Assembly: GCA_964402405.1 (NCBI GenBank)
Contig: CAYOCE010000010.1
Span: 1-35,329, forward strand
Length of the DNA stretch: 35,329 nucleotides
Source: CAYOCE01 sp964402405
GTDB taxonomy: Bacteria; Pseudomonadota; Alphaproteobacteria; UBA7879
Direction of reading: 5' to 3'
Part shown: in pieces, positions 7,826 through 17,491 of the stretch
How positions within the stretch are numbered: position 1 is the stretch's first letter
How the letters are laid out: every line of letters starts with the position of its first letter
Notes under the pieces: model-generated
Database searches by the model: none
Seen by the model: only the letters and a program-made list of their open reading frames with translations
Told to the model about the DNA's origin: nothing
Position numbers and translations under genes: made by a program

Positions 7826-10800
7826 ATGACCCAAAATAGAACCATTGATACCATTCAAGAGATCTATCTTAGCCATCTTAACACCCTAAATGGCATTAAA
7901 TTTACGAGACGTGAAATGGATGTTATGGCGTGCACGCTTAGTGGCAAATCCTCCAAGGCGATTGCGGATATCCTGGATATTTCCTTTAGAACCGTGGAAA
8001 CACATATATATCGCGTGATGCAAAAATTGAAGTACTCTTCTAGGGAAGAATTAATTCAATTTATAGAGAGATCTGGACATTTTTCTCTGGTTCATACCTA
8101 TTATAGGCATCTCCTAAAACAGCATGTCTTTGAAAAAGGAATTCATAAGCTTTCTGAGGAAATTAGAAAGAAAAATTTCTCCTGCACTATTAGTTACTGG
8201 AAATCAAAAGAGACGCCCGGAGATTTAATTGAATATCTAGAAAAAGATTTAACACGCGCAAGCATTAAAGCATCCATAGATATTAAGAAAGACAAGATTC
8301 ATATTAAAGATCTCGAGCAAGATTTTTCTTCTCCGTCTTTAAAAGTTTATATCGGCTCAAGAGAGACAATAGAAAAAGTTTACAATACTTTTAAAAAACA
8401 GGAAGATTTTTCCCAAGAAAACAAAGTTAATTCAAATATGGTTTTTGTCTCATTAGAAGAAAGTCTTTCCTATCCTCAATGTATTAATTACGGGAATTCC
8501 AAAAGCTACCATGATTTTTTCATTAATCTCCTTAGTTTTATCCTTCCCAATGTTAAAATAATGGAGATTTTCAAGGAGCTCTCAGCATCAGATAGTATCA
8601 ACACAAGCGATGTTCCAGAAGATTTTCCTCAAGCAAATTTGACCCAAGAAAAATTATTAGCAAAAAAAATAAGCGATCTTCCCAAAAAAATAAAAACTTA
8701 TAGTTTTTTACCTAAAAATAAGAAAAGTATTTTTATGGTTTTTTCTGCAGTTGCAGCATTATTTTTATTAATTATCTTGTCAAATTTAAAAATATATTCT
8801 AAATTTGATAGTTCTATTAGATCAGATCTACCTATGCCGAAAGAAACTATTCTCTTAAAGAGGGCCCAATTATTACGAGAAATAACAAAAAAATTAGAAG
8901 GAGATCAAATAGAAATTGTAGCTCTTGTTGGGATAGGGGGAGCCGGAAAAACAACGCTTTCACGCCAATATGCTTCTTCCCAAAAAATATCTTTGGTATG
9001 GGAGATTAACGCTGAATCAAAAACGAGCCTTGCAAACTCATTTAAAAATTTAGCCTATGCTCTGGCTAAGACAGATGAACAAAAAAAAGAATTGGATTTT
9101 ATCCAGGAAATACAAAACTCCGAAGGAAAGCAGCTAATAGGCTTTATTCAAAATCGCTTAAAAGAGATGCAAAATTGGTTGTTGATTTATGATAACGTGG
9201 AAACCCTCTCGGATATTAAAGATTATTTACCGCATGATCCTAAGGTATGGGGTGTAGGAAAGATTATTTTAACCACCAGAAATGAAAATATTAAAAATAC
9301 GAGCACTATAAATTCAGAAAATGTGATTTACATAAATGAATTAGATAAAGATGAAAAATTATCTTTATTTTCAAAAATATTTTATAATGTTGACTATCAC
9401 GAACTAACAAAAGAACAGAAAGAAAAGATAGTTTCTTTCTTAGAAAATATCCCATCATTTCCTTTAGATATTTCCACAGCTGCCTATTACATAAAAAATA
9501 CAGACATTACGTATGATGAATATTTAGAAAGAATCAAGGAATCTAGCGTCCATTTTGGAGAAGCTCAAGAAAGGCTTTTACAGGAAATGAGTGATTATAC
9601 AAATACGCGCTATGGCATAATCACTGTTTCTCTACAGCAATTAATAAAAGAAAACCCTGAATTTAAAGAGATTTTATTTTGGATTTGTATGTTGGACTCT
9701 CAAAAGATTTCCAAAACTTTATTAGAGTTTTCTAAAGATCATTTAGTTGTTGATGATTTTATACGTCAATTAAAAAAACATTCTCTGATCACAAGTGAGT
9801 CCCTTGGGTCGCAAGAATCCAATTTTAAAACTTTTTCTTTACATCGTTCAACCCAGGCAATTGGTCTTGCCTTTTTGTTGAAAATATTAACGGAGAAAGA
9901 AAAAGAAGCTTTTCTTCAGCATTTAGTTCTAACCTTAAAATCCTTGCAGGAACAGTCTTTAGAAGAAAACTGTGCCCATATTTCTGGGATCATTTCTCAT
10001 TTAGAGGCTTTAAAAGGTAACATAAAAAATAGCAAAATACTGGCACGACAACAGTCAAAGTTCCTTGGGGAAATTTTGTTAATATTAGGACATGCCAATT
10101 TTAAATGCACCGGCAATTCAGTGATGGCAAAAGAATATTTTCTACAGGGTTTAAATATTAATAAATCATCTTCTTATGTATCAGATAAAGCTCTTGCTAC
10201 GGTATTCAAAGATTTAGGGGGGATCTATGCCTATTCAGGCTCTCTTCAACAAGGGCTAGACTATTTTAAGAAAAGCATAGAATTATGTAAAAAAATAAAA
10301 AATTCGGAAATCCTGATTGCTGCAAATTTTGATTTTATGGGCGTTGCCTATTCCCAAAAAAATAATTTTAAGGAAGCCAAAGCTTGCTTTGAAAAAGGAT
10401 TAGAGGCACTTAAAAAAGCAGATCCTCAAAAAAGAAAATGGATAGAGGCCTTAATATACAAGCATCTTGCATGGCTTTATAGTAAAACATACTTGGGAAG
10501 AAAAGAAGCCTATGAAGCTGAGAAATTTGACCTTAAGGCTTTGGATCTAATCGGTGCCTCCCATTCTTTTTATGATAATCGAATGAAATATAAAGGGCAA
10601 AAATCTCAAGAAAAACTTTTATATGAGGCTGTTAGACATAAAGAAGGCTTGGGGTATGTCTATTGCAGATTAGGAAAATATAAAGAAGCAAAAAAAGTAT
10701 TCGAGGATGCAGAATATATTATGAATCATCTGATCAGTGATTATTCCCATCATAGCATGAAAAGACATATAGCTCTCGGAATGGGGGAGATTCTATTGCG

Positions 10801-11305
10801 AGAGGGAAAATTGAAGGAAGCTGAAAATAAATTGGCGGAAGCTATTCAAATTTCAGATAAGCTTTTTGGTCTCAACTGTAGTTTTCAAATTGAAAAAGCT
10901 TATATAGTAGAGGCAAAAATAAGACAAGATAAATTAGAGGAAGCCTATCAAGACTGCCTCAGCCTTTTCAAATTAGAAAAAAGAATAACTCATCCCTATT
11001 CAAATTTGATGTATTTAACCAGCCTTTATCATGCGGCTATCATCAAATATAAACAAGGAGACTTCAAAAAGTCTTCCGAGCATTTTTCTAACTTTTTCAA
11101 ACAAATAAAACTATTCTGTAAGGGCTTTTTGGATGACAATGAATACAAATCATTGGAAGCAAAGGGGGTATTTGAGGAAGTTTTGCCTAGTGAAATGTCC
11201 TCAAGAAATAGCCTCAAAAAATATTTGAATCACAGCATAGAAATTTTTTCCGCTATATATGGGAAATCTCATCCTTTTGTAACAGATTATGTCATCCAAA
11301 ACTAA
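7826..11305 (+). CDS. LuxR-HTH / transmembrane / NB-ARC / TPR regulator
   Basis: A 1159-aa multidomain STAND-type protein. Residues 26-83 are a LuxR/GerE helix-turn-helix (FTRREMDVMACTLSGKSSK, then SFRTVETHIYRVMQKL). Residues about 90-300 are Lys/Ser-rich with no family I know. Residues 301-320 form one hydrophobic helix (SIFMVFSAVAALFLLIILSN). An NB-ARC ATPase follows: P-loop GIGGAGKT at 369-376, Walker B LLIYD at 452-456, and a sensor-like KIILTTRNEN. Several TPRs occupy about 788-1130 (for example YAYSGSLQQGLDYFKKSI and YCRLGKYKEAKKVF). STAND proteins typically use ATP-driven oligomerisation after the repeats sense a ligand. A helix between the DNA-binding domain and the ATPase is odd for topology. 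The ribosome-binding site is weak and distant. The Lys/Ile/Asn-rich composition is more AT-biased than flanking housekeeping genes. Confidence 0.85.
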   Translation: MTQNRTIDTIQEIYLSHLNTLNGIKFTRREMDVMACTLSGKSSKAIADILDISFRTVETHIYRVMQKLKYSSREELIQFIERSGHFSLVHTYYRHLLKQHVFEKGIHKLSEEIRKKNFSCTISYWKSKETPGDLIEYLEKDLTRASIKASIDIKKDKIHIKDLEQDFSSPSLKVYIGSRETIEKVYNTFKKQEDFSQENKVNSNMVFVSLEESLSYPQCINYGNSKSYHDFFINLLSFILPNVKIMEIFKELSASDSINTSDVPEDFPQANLTQEKLLAKKISDLPKKIKTYSFLPKNKKSIFMVFSAVAALFLLIILSNLKIYSKFDSSIRSDLPMPKETILLKRAQLLREITKKLEGDQIEIVALVGIGGAGKTTLSRQYASSQKISLVWEINAESKTSLANSFKNLAYALAKTDEQKKELDFIQEIQNSEGKQLIGFIQNRLKEMQNWLLIYDNVETLSDIKDYLPHDPKVWGVGKIILTTRNENIKNTSTINSENVIYINELDKDEKLSLFSKIFYNVDYHELTKEQKEKIVSFLENIPSFPLDISTAAYYIKNTDITYDEYLERIKESSVHFGEAQERLLQEMSDYTNTRYGIITVSLQQLIKENPEFKEILFWICMLDSQKISKTLLEFSKDHLVVDDFIRQLKKHSLITSESLGSQESNFKTFSLHRSTQAIGLAFLLKILTEKEKEAFLQHLVLTLKSLQEQSLEENCAHISGIISHLEALKGNIKNSKILARQQSKFLGEILLILGHANFKCTGNSVMAKEYFLQGLNINKSSSYVSDKALATVFKDLGGIYAYSGSLQQGLDYFKKSIELCKKIKNSEILIAANFDFMGVAYSQKNNFKEAKACFEKGLEALKKADPQKRKWIEALIYKHLAWLYSKTYLGRKEAYEAEKFDLKALDLIGASHSFYDNRMKYKGQKSQEKLLYEAVRHKEGLGYVYCRLGKYKEAKKVFEDAEYIMNHLISDYSHHSMKRHIALGMGEILLREGKLKEAENKLAEAIQISDKLFGLNCSFQIEKAYIVEAKIRQDKLEEAYQDCLSLFKLEKRITHPYSNLMYLTSLYHAAIIKYKQGDFKKSSEHFSNFFKQIKLFCKGFLDDNEYKSLEAKGVFEEVLPSEMSSRNSLKKYLNHSIEIFSAIYGKSHPFVTDYVIQN

Positions 11306-11395
11306 TTGTAACAAAATGCAATAAACCTTGAATTTCTTATACCCCATAAATTCTTTATGGTGAAAATAGGAATAAACTAATAAAGGTTACCAAAT

Positions 11396-12328
11396 ATGTG
11401 GCAAAAAACAATTTCGCAAGTAGTTAGCTGTAGTGGCGTCGGCGTCCATACGGGGGAGAGGATATCGCTCACCCTCAGGCCATCTGCTAAGAATTCTGGT
11501 ATTTCCTTTATACGCACAGATGTAACTCATAAAAATAATGTAGTTCCCGCTAAATGGAATTATGTGGTTGATACGCATCACTCAACGACCATCGGCAACA
11601 AAGACAGTATTACTGTTGGTACAGTTGAACACGTAATGGCGGCCCTTCATGCTCAAGGCGTTAATAACGTTATTGTGGAGCTCTCGGGGCCTGAAGTTCC
11701 CATCATGGATGGTAGTGCTGCTCCTTTCATTTTCCTAATTGAATGTGCAGGCATCGTAACACAAAATGCACAGCGCGAAATTCTTCATATATTAAATCAA
11801 GTCGAAGTTTCCTTAGGGGATGGCCGTTATATTGGTATTATGCCATCAGATGGTTTCTCTTTATCTTTAGATCATGATTTTAAAGGGCGATGCGGCCGTT
11901 CTGTTGAGCATTATGAAATGCACGACTTAGAGGGAAACTTCAAGGCAGAGCTTGCCCGTGCCCGAACCTTTGGTTTTTATGAAGATGCTCAAAAACTATG
12001 GTCATCTGGCCTTGCAAAGGGCGGATCTCTAAGTAATGCTGTTGTGATCTCAGAAGATGGGGTAATGAATCCTGAGGGGCTTCGCTATGATAATGAATGT
12101 GTCAGGCACAAAGCCTTGGATGTAATTGGGGATCTGTATTTGGCAGGGCATCCAATTCAAGGGGCCGTTTATGGGAAGAATGTGGGACATTGTTTAAATA
12201 ACAAACTTTTACAGGCTATTTTTGAAAAAAAAGATGCTTGGACTTTGACCTACTCCCCCTCCCCTGAGTATTTCCAGGAAAATCGCCCTATGATAGCAGC
12301 TGCTAGGGTTATTCATTCAGCTATTTAG
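11396..12328 (+). CDS. lpxC: UDP-3-O-acyl-N-acetylglucosamine deacetylase LpxC
   Basis: The 310-aa zinc enzyme that commits UDP-GlcNAc to lipid A synthesis. The key residues fall at the same numbers as in E. coli: Glu78-His79 (VEHVMAAL), His238 and Asp242 (RHKALDVIGD) and His265 (VGHCLNNKLL). The N-terminal QKTISQVVSCSGVGVHTGE and the MDGSAAPF motif are canonical. AAAGG stands about 9 nt before the ATG. The gene is not next to ftsA/ftsZ, where lpxC commonly sits. Its stop overlaps the convergent slt stop by 12 nt with no terminator between. Its presence indicates the organism makes lipid A. Confidence 0.97.
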   Translation: MWQKTISQVVSCSGVGVHTGERISLTLRPSAKNSGISFIRTDVTHKNNVVPAKWNYVVDTHHSTTIGNKDSITVGTVEHVMAALHAQGVNNVIVELSGPEVPIMDGSAAPFIFLIECAGIVTQNAQREILHILNQVEVSLGDGRYIGIMPSDGFSLSLDHDFKGRCGRSVEHYEMHDLEGNFKAELARARTFGFYEDAQKLWSSGLAKGGSLSNAVVISEDGVMNPEGLRYDNECVRHKALDVIGDLYLAGHPIQGAVYGKNVGHCLNNKLLQAIFEKKDAWTLTYSPSPEYFQENRPMIAAARVIHSAI

Positions 12329-14254
12329 TCCATGCTCATACAAAGGAATTGCCTCTAGAACTCGGTGAACGTAAGACCTGGTTTCCTCAAAGGGGATCAT
12401 TTCAATCCAATCAATTGTGTCTACCTCTTCCTTTCTAGGATCTCCAAATTCTTTGATCCATTTTCTTATACGTCCCTCCCCCGCATTATAGCTAGCAATA
12501 GCTAAAACGATGTCCCCATTAAACCTATCAAGTAATTTTGATAGAAATTCAGTACCAATCAAGGCGTTTTTATCCGGTTTTCTGGTCAAATCATCCTCAT
12601 GGTAGTGAATCTTCATCTTCTTGGCGATCTCTTTAGCAACGGCTGGCATTAACTGCATTAACCCCTTGGCGCCTGCAGGGCTGATCGCCTGCTCATCAAA
12701 TCCGCTTTCTTGACGAATGATTGAATGAAAAAGAGCAGAAGTTAATTTTTCATTATAATCTTTTTTCTTAAAAAGGTTTTCTCTTCTTGGGTAAGCTTCA
12801 TGAAATAATAAAGTCCTATTTTTACCTGCCATTTTTGACATTAAAACTAAATGGCGGGGAGAGACTTTTTTAATGATTTTCAAAAGCTCTTCTTGAGCAG
12901 AAAGTGTACTGACCATTCCTGAGAGATGGGTTAAGAACAATATCTTATCTTGTTCACATCCATAGGCATTCAATAAATGAAGCAGAGCAAAATGTTCAAT
13001 GATTTCTGGTTGGTCCAATTTTTCCCATGAGGTATATTCGGAACTCTCTTTCAATACAGGATGTTTTTCATGCCCTAAAATCTTTCTGGACTCTTGGCCA
13101 TAGAAAGTTCCCCCATGATGGGCGCTGATTAAATACCAATAAATGGCTCCCTCATGATCATTTTTTGCATCTAAAGTTCTTCCACACCAATAAGCTGCCT
13201 TCGCTTGACTAATAGGCGTTTTGGCTATTTCATAAAAAGTCTTAAAATGCTTCAGTGCTTGATCTGGTTTGCCTAGCTTTCGCAAGGAAATCCACCCTGC
13301 TAGAAAATACGCATCAGCTGCAGCAGTGCCTTCTTTTAAATCATTATCCTTTAAGAGCGCATAGGCCACCTTGTAAAGATTTTTCTGACAAGCTTCCCGA
13401 GCAAGACGCACCCTCGCTGACATCCATTTTTTATCATGAATTTCAGTCATTTGTTGACTAATTGCATATTGCATAAGAATAGTCGCTTTGTGAATATTAC
13501 CATTTTTTAAATGTGCCTGAATCCGATGAAAAACGATTAAGGGATGGTCTCGCAAGTCTTTTCGTATCTGATTTAAAAGACGACTAGGAATCGAGGAGTT
13601 TTCAATCATCGTAAGGACCGCTTTAATTACTTTTTTATAGTCATTACTTGCATACTTCATCATACGCTTTAGCATGTCACTTTTAGATTTTATACCAAAT
13701 AACATCAGTCGTTTATGGTGATCTTCCCTTGTAATGTATTTCGCATACTTTTTCAGAAACCCAGCCTCTGCTGTATCGCTATAAAAAATCCTTGTTTGCC
13801 AATAAATAGGAATCAGTTCACGGGCTTTTTGGGATTGGTTTTGCCTCTCTAAAACTTTAATATGAAAGGCCGCCGCTTCCCCGCTTAGGGGTGGTGACAG
13901 ATCAAACCATTCCAATACGTCCCTGTCTTCTTTACTGAGCATAGCTACTTTCTCCCCACGCTCTTGGATACGCTTAAGGCTTGGCCAATTTTTATGAGTT
14001 TTTAGAAAATCAATAAATTGATTTAAAGGATATGGATATTCTGGTTTCTGTAATGTCTTCCATAAAAAAAATCTCCGAATAAGAGGACACGTGTCTGGAG
14101 GAATCCCTTTAGAGACCGACCCTTTTTTAATGTTTAAAATATAATCCCCACAGGACTTGAGTTCCTGAATAATAGCTATCTTGTCAGCATATCCGGGTAA
14201 AATACACCCTATGCTCCATAAGCATACCCAAAAAAATACTCTAGTTTTTATCAT
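12317..14254 (-). CDS. slt: Soluble lytic murein transglycosylase (Slt family)
   Basis: A periplasmic muramidase-type enzyme cleaving the MurNAc-GlcNAc bond to give anhydromuropeptides. I choose the ATG at 14254 (645 aa): it begins a proper signal peptide (MIKTRVFFWVCLWSIGC, cleavage near PGYA-DK) and has AGGG 6 nt upstream. A longer ORF from 14308 would bury this signal. Residues about 40-480 form the alpha-superhelical region. The C-terminal SLT domain carries the catalytic Glu516 in RQESGF, then SPAGAKGLMQLMP, the NALIG stretch, and ASYNAGEGRI. The start overlaps the end of the mscS gene by 14 nt, so the two are translationally coupled; the stop overlaps lpxC. Confidence 0.93.
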   Translation of the reverse strand: MIKTRVFFWVCLWSIGCILPGYADKIAIIQELKSCGDYILNIKKGSVSKGIPPDTCPLIRRFFLWKTLQKPEYPYPLNQFIDFLKTHKNWPSLKRIQERGEKVAMLSKEDRDVLEWFDLSPPLSGEAAAFHIKVLERQNQSQKARELIPIYWQTRIFYSDTAEAGFLKKYAKYITREDHHKRLMLFGIKSKSDMLKRMMKYASNDYKKVIKAVLTMIENSSIPSRLLNQIRKDLRDHPLIVFHRIQAHLKNGNIHKATILMQYAISQQMTEIHDKKWMSARVRLAREACQKNLYKVAYALLKDNDLKEGTAAADAYFLAGWISLRKLGKPDQALKHFKTFYEIAKTPISQAKAAYWCGRTLDAKNDHEGAIYWYLISAHHGGTFYGQESRKILGHEKHPVLKESSEYTSWEKLDQPEIIEHFALLHLLNAYGCEQDKILFLTHLSGMVSTLSAQEELLKIIKKVSPRHLVLMSKMAGKNRTLLFHEAYPRRENLFKKKDYNEKLTSALFHSIIRQESGFDEQAISPAGAKGLMQLMPAVAKEIAKKMKIHYHEDDLTRKPDKNALIGTEFLSKLLDRFNGDIVLAIASYNAGEGRIRKWIKEFGDPRKEEVDTIDWIEMIPFEETRSYVHRVLEAIPLYEHGLNS

Positions 14255-16301
14255 TGAAAACCCTAATATCCATTTGTGGGAAGGGCATGACAATTCCTTC
14301 AAGGTCAAAGCGCTGTTTAATTCTTAGATTTAGTTCGCGCCTAACTTTCCATTGCTCCATGGGCAAAACTTTCAATCTTGCTTTAATTGAAATTGAAAAA
14401 TCAGTAAATTTATCAACTCCCATAATCTCAATGGGGCTAAGAATTGATTTCTTGAATTTTGGATCATCCATTAGATCTTGGCCTACTTTTGTCATCACCT
14501 GCATGGTTTTTATCAAATCTGAATTATAGGCAACCCCAATTTCCAGCATAGCATAGGCAAACTCACTGGTATTATTACTCACGAGTGTAAGTTTACTATA
14601 GGGCATGGAATGTAAAATACCGTCATCACTGCGCCACGAGACACTCCGTAAGGTTAAGGCTTCGATAGTGCCTCCTTTATCGCTGATGGTGACGTTTTGT
14701 CCAATATCTAGGGTATTGTCTATGATCAAGAAGAACCCTCTGGCAATATCTTCGATTAGATCTTTAGCCCCAAAACCAATTACCAGGATGAGGATCCCAA
14801 ATGAAGATAAAATAAATCCGCTCGTTACCCCAAAAGTAAGGAAAACCATTACCACAACAGGAATCCAAAGTAATGGAGTAAAATAACTTGCCATAAGCAA
14901 TAAAGCATACAGACGGCTATTATCCCTTAGATGAATGGGGACAGTTGTTCTTTGGGTAATAATGCGCTTGATAGAAAAGTTCACGAAAGTTTGTATTTTA
15001 TGAGTTACAAAGATAATAAACCCAACGATTAAGCATTTTTCTATGATAAAGAGGCCAATCAAAGATAAAATCTCAAGAACCTTTTCGTAATTCCAAAACG
15101 ATAATATAATGATTGAGACAATTCCGATATTAAGGATATTAAAGGCCACTTGTGTATAATTCTGAACATTCTGCTTACCAAAAAATTGGATAAACTTTTT
15201 GGAAAAAACGGTTTCTACAAATGCTTGGATATATTTTGAAGCCTTCCCTCCCCAATTCTTATGGAGCAATAAACAAATAGAAATAGTTGTAAGGGATAAA
15301 AAAGAATCAAAAATAGCACCATCAACAAATCTTAAAATTTCTCCCATATATAAAAAAAACGTCAAAACAGCACATAAATTTGCAAGGCGATAAGTAAATT
15401 TTGGGTTCAGAGTTAAGCCATAAAATTTAATGGGGGCAACTATATCTTTTTTTCGATTGCTAATAATAAATAGAATAATGGAAAGAGCATAAAAACCAAC
15501 CAATCCATCCATTAAAATCGTTGTAATTTCAGCATAAATAGGACCCCACACGTCAAAAGGCATTGCGATTTTTAAGACTGTTACAATATAAGGAATACAC
15601 CCCACCAAAGAAATTAAGGAAAAAATAAGGAAATATCCCACATGGAGAACAAGGACCTGACCTTTTTTAGACTGAGGAATATCCTCTTTGAAGTTTAATT
15701 TTTTATGTATAAATAAATCAATTCCTAAAAATAATTTAGTAAAAAACCTAATTACAATTGTCAAAATCATAATTATAAAAAGAGATTCAAGTAATTTGTT
15801 TGTTACAAAGTTATTAACAAAAAAAGATCTAAGAATCCCAAAGGCAGAAATATTAAGAGTCAAACAAAAAACAATATATCTAATAATTTTATATTCTGAT
15901 ATTTTTACTGATCCATCTGAATTCTCTGATAAAACCCCTTTTTTCTGAAACAAAAAACAGATAAAACCAATAAAAAATGTTATAAGAATTACAAAAAATG
16001 GGCTAAAAAACTCAATAAGCATGGAATTTTTTTCAACATGCTCATGCCTGTATTCTAGAAACTCTTTGGCCCTTTCTATTCCCTGTTTTAATGTCTTTTC
16101 AATATATGAATTTATTTTGGTAATATTAACCTTGCCAATTTTATCTATTTTTTCAGTAGGAATTTGCACATTAGGGTTTAGCAGCTCTAAAGGGTTCGAA
16201 ATTTGTAATAAAGCTGCTGCATCACAAGTAGGAAAGCTCATGCCCAGAAAAATCATGAGAAAGAGAAAGGAAAGATCTAGCTTAAAAGATATAAATTTCA
16301 T
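14241..16301 (-). CDS. Large MscS-family mechanosensitive channel
   Basis: A 686-aa inner-membrane protein. Residues 1 to about 29 resemble a signal peptide (LSFLFLMIFLGMSF..CDAAA). A periplasmic helical part follows (about 30-90), then about eight to ten hydrophobic segments. The C-terminal MscS core includes the pore-type helix FGILILVIGFGAKDLIEDIA followed by RGFFLIIDNTLDIGQNVTI and a beta domain with GTIEALTLRSVSWRSDDG, where MscS has its conserved G-x-V-E-x-I strand. Size and architecture resemble YbiO-like large MscS homologues, which relieve hypo-osmotic stress. GGAG lies 8 nt before the ATG. It is co-transcribed with slt, linking turgor control with wall remodelling. Which subfamily it belongs to is uncertain, so no symbol is given. 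Confidence 0.9.
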   Translation of the reverse strand: MKFISFKLDLSFLFLMIFLGMSFPTCDAAALLQISNPLELLNPNVQIPTEKIDKIGKVNITKINSYIEKTLKQGIERAKEFLEYRHEHVEKNSMLIEFFSPFFVILITFFIGFICFLFQKKGVLSENSDGSVKISEYKIIRYIVFCLTLNISAFGILRSFFVNNFVTNKLLESLFIIMILTIVIRFFTKLFLGIDLFIHKKLNFKEDIPQSKKGQVLVLHVGYFLIFSLISLVGCIPYIVTVLKIAMPFDVWGPIYAEITTILMDGLVGFYALSIILFIISNRKKDIVAPIKFYGLTLNPKFTYRLANLCAVLTFFLYMGEILRFVDGAIFDSFLSLTTISICLLLHKNWGGKASKYIQAFVETVFSKKFIQFFGKQNVQNYTQVAFNILNIGIVSIIILSFWNYEKVLEILSLIGLFIIEKCLIVGFIIFVTHKIQTFVNFSIKRIITQRTTVPIHLRDNSRLYALLLMASYFTPLLWIPVVVMVFLTFGVTSGFILSSFGILILVIGFGAKDLIEDIARGFFLIIDNTLDIGQNVTISDKGGTIEALTLRSVSWRSDDGILHSMPYSKLTLVSNNTSEFAYAMLEIGVAYNSDLIKTMQVMTKVGQDLMDDPKFKKSILSPIEIMGVDKFTDFSISIKARLKVLPMEQWKVRRELNLRIKQRFDLEGIVMPFPQMDIRVFNDKN

Positions 16302-16436
16302 GGCTTACTCCGGGTATTATATGGACCAAAATTTTTCCCATACGACATATGGTACCAAGAGATTTTAGAAAGAACAACCATTGATTCAGGAAGGTACGAT
16401 ATTACTTTTGACACGCCTAAAAAAGAACTTGCTTAA
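16302..16436 (+). pseudogene. Possible decayed C-terminal gene remnant
   Basis: One plus frame stays open here and reads like real protein near its end (for example FPYDIWYQEILERTTIDSGR, then YDITFDTPKKELA and a stop at 16434-16436). No start with a ribosome-binding site is visible and the frame runs back into the mscS 5' end. It could be the 3' tail of a lost gene or chance. Confidence 0.25.
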
Positions 16437-16525
16437 ACCACGCAACGACGTAACAATAATTTAGGGAGGGGTCAGTTGCGCACGCAAGCTCCAGAGAAAT
16501 TTATAAATAATAAATGAATGGTATC

Positions 16526-17224
16526 ATGATGAAAAAACACGTAGTTCTAACGGCTATTATTCTCATAAATTTTGCTTCATCCTTTTGTGTTGCAGAGGCG
16601 CACAGGTCAAAAGCTGTCCATAAGTCAAAAACTTCACATGTTAAAAACATTAAAAAGCCTACCTGCCCCGTATTATCAGCTACTGAAAAAGCCGAGGCCT
16701 ATAATATACTGCTGCCAGATTTAATTAAAATTGATAATGATAGAATTAATACTTTAACCACGCAAGTTTATAGCATGAAGGATGCCAACATCTTTGCCAT
16801 AGAATTTGCTACCTATTGGCTTTATGCAACTTCTCGTACGTATGTTAACTCAGAAGGGGCTCGCCCCGATCTTCGTGAAGATGTCAAAACAGCTATTGAA
16901 CGATTTCAGGGACTTCTTTGTCCGAATCGTCCTTTGTCATGCTCTAAAGATTTTTCTCCTCTGCGGTTTAAGGAAGTTTCTATGCAAATGCTTCCTGCAA
17001 CTATGCATAACTTTGAAATGCGCATTGAATTGTTTAAGAGATTTATTAAAAACTATCCCCAGTATAAGGCTATTGCCGTAAAAAATGCGGGAACTTGGGT
17101 GCATATTATTGAGGCACATATTACAAAGCTAAAAGTCTTAGATGAGGAAAACTTCACCTCCACCATTAAAGAGCTTAATGATCTGGTTAAGCAACTTGAA
17201 GAACTGTGTGATTGTACCGCATAG
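16526..17224 (+). CDS. Secreted protein of unknown function, paralogue A
   Basis: About 232 aa from the ATG at 16526; an in-frame ATG at 16514 would add four residues, but the alignment with paralogue B (MLKKYVV against MMKKHVV) favours the internal start. There is no good ribosome-binding site. A signal peptide is clear (MMKKHVVLTAIILINFASSF, cleavage near VAEA-HRS), followed by a basic linker and a helical domain. Blocks shared with paralogue B include CPVLS, EAYN.LLPDL, DAN.FA.EFA..WL, SEG.RPDL, the RF.EVS.QM.PA block and VKNA..W..IE.HI. Four cysteines are in register, suggesting disulfides in the periplasm or outside. Upstream DNA is also similar to that of paralogue B (CTTGCTTAAA, then a TTTAGGGAGGGG-like block), so promoter and gene were duplicated together. 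Function unknown. Confidence 0.7.
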   Translation: MMKKHVVLTAIILINFASSFCVAEAHRSKAVHKSKTSHVKNIKKPTCPVLSATEKAEAYNILLPDLIKIDNDRINTLTTQVYSMKDANIFAIEFATYWLYATSRTYVNSEGARPDLREDVKTAIERFQGLLCPNRPLSCSKDFSPLRFKEVSMQMLPATMHNFEMRIELFKRFIKNYPQYKAIAVKNAGTWVHIIEAHITKLKVLDEENFTSTIKELNDLVKQLEELCDCTA

Positions 17225-17250
17225 ATTCATTTGACCTGGGCACCTTATCT

Positions 17251-17491
17251 GAGGTGTAGCCAGTCGCGCCACATGGTATCATTTTCCAAAAACCCTTGTA
17301 TTTACAATGTTTTCGAGGGTGTAGCGCGTAGCGCCACATGGCATCACTTTTTCATAATCCTTTTATTTACAATCCTTTTATTTACAATCCTTTCGAGGGT
17401 GTAGCGCGTAGCGCCACATGGCATCATTTTTCTATAATCTCTGTATTTACAATACTTCTCAGGGTGGGGCGCGTAGCGCCACATGGCATCA
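17251..17491 (-). repeat. Tandem array of ~65-bp units (array 2, inverted)
   Basis: Read on the minus strand from about 17491, this holds three full units and a terminal divergent unit of the family seen at 71-355. The first unit carries the same CGCCCCACCCTG..GAAGTATTG variant as array 1's first, and the last carries the same GCGACTGGCTACAC variant as array 1's last. The second unit has an internal 15-bp duplication (plus strand CCTTTTATTTACAAT twice, near 17358-17387). The array separates two paralogous genes; the remainder of 17225-17653 is the AT-rich upstream region of paralogue B. Confidence 0.95.

Noticed and set aside
14255..14308. Longer N-terminus of Slt
   Set aside because: It would place 18 residues ahead of a good signal peptide and lie entirely within the mscS coding end.
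16316..16321. Perfect TATAAT on the minus strand upstream of mscS
   Set aside because: Transcription from it would start at the ribosome-binding site itself and there is no -35 at a suitable distance.
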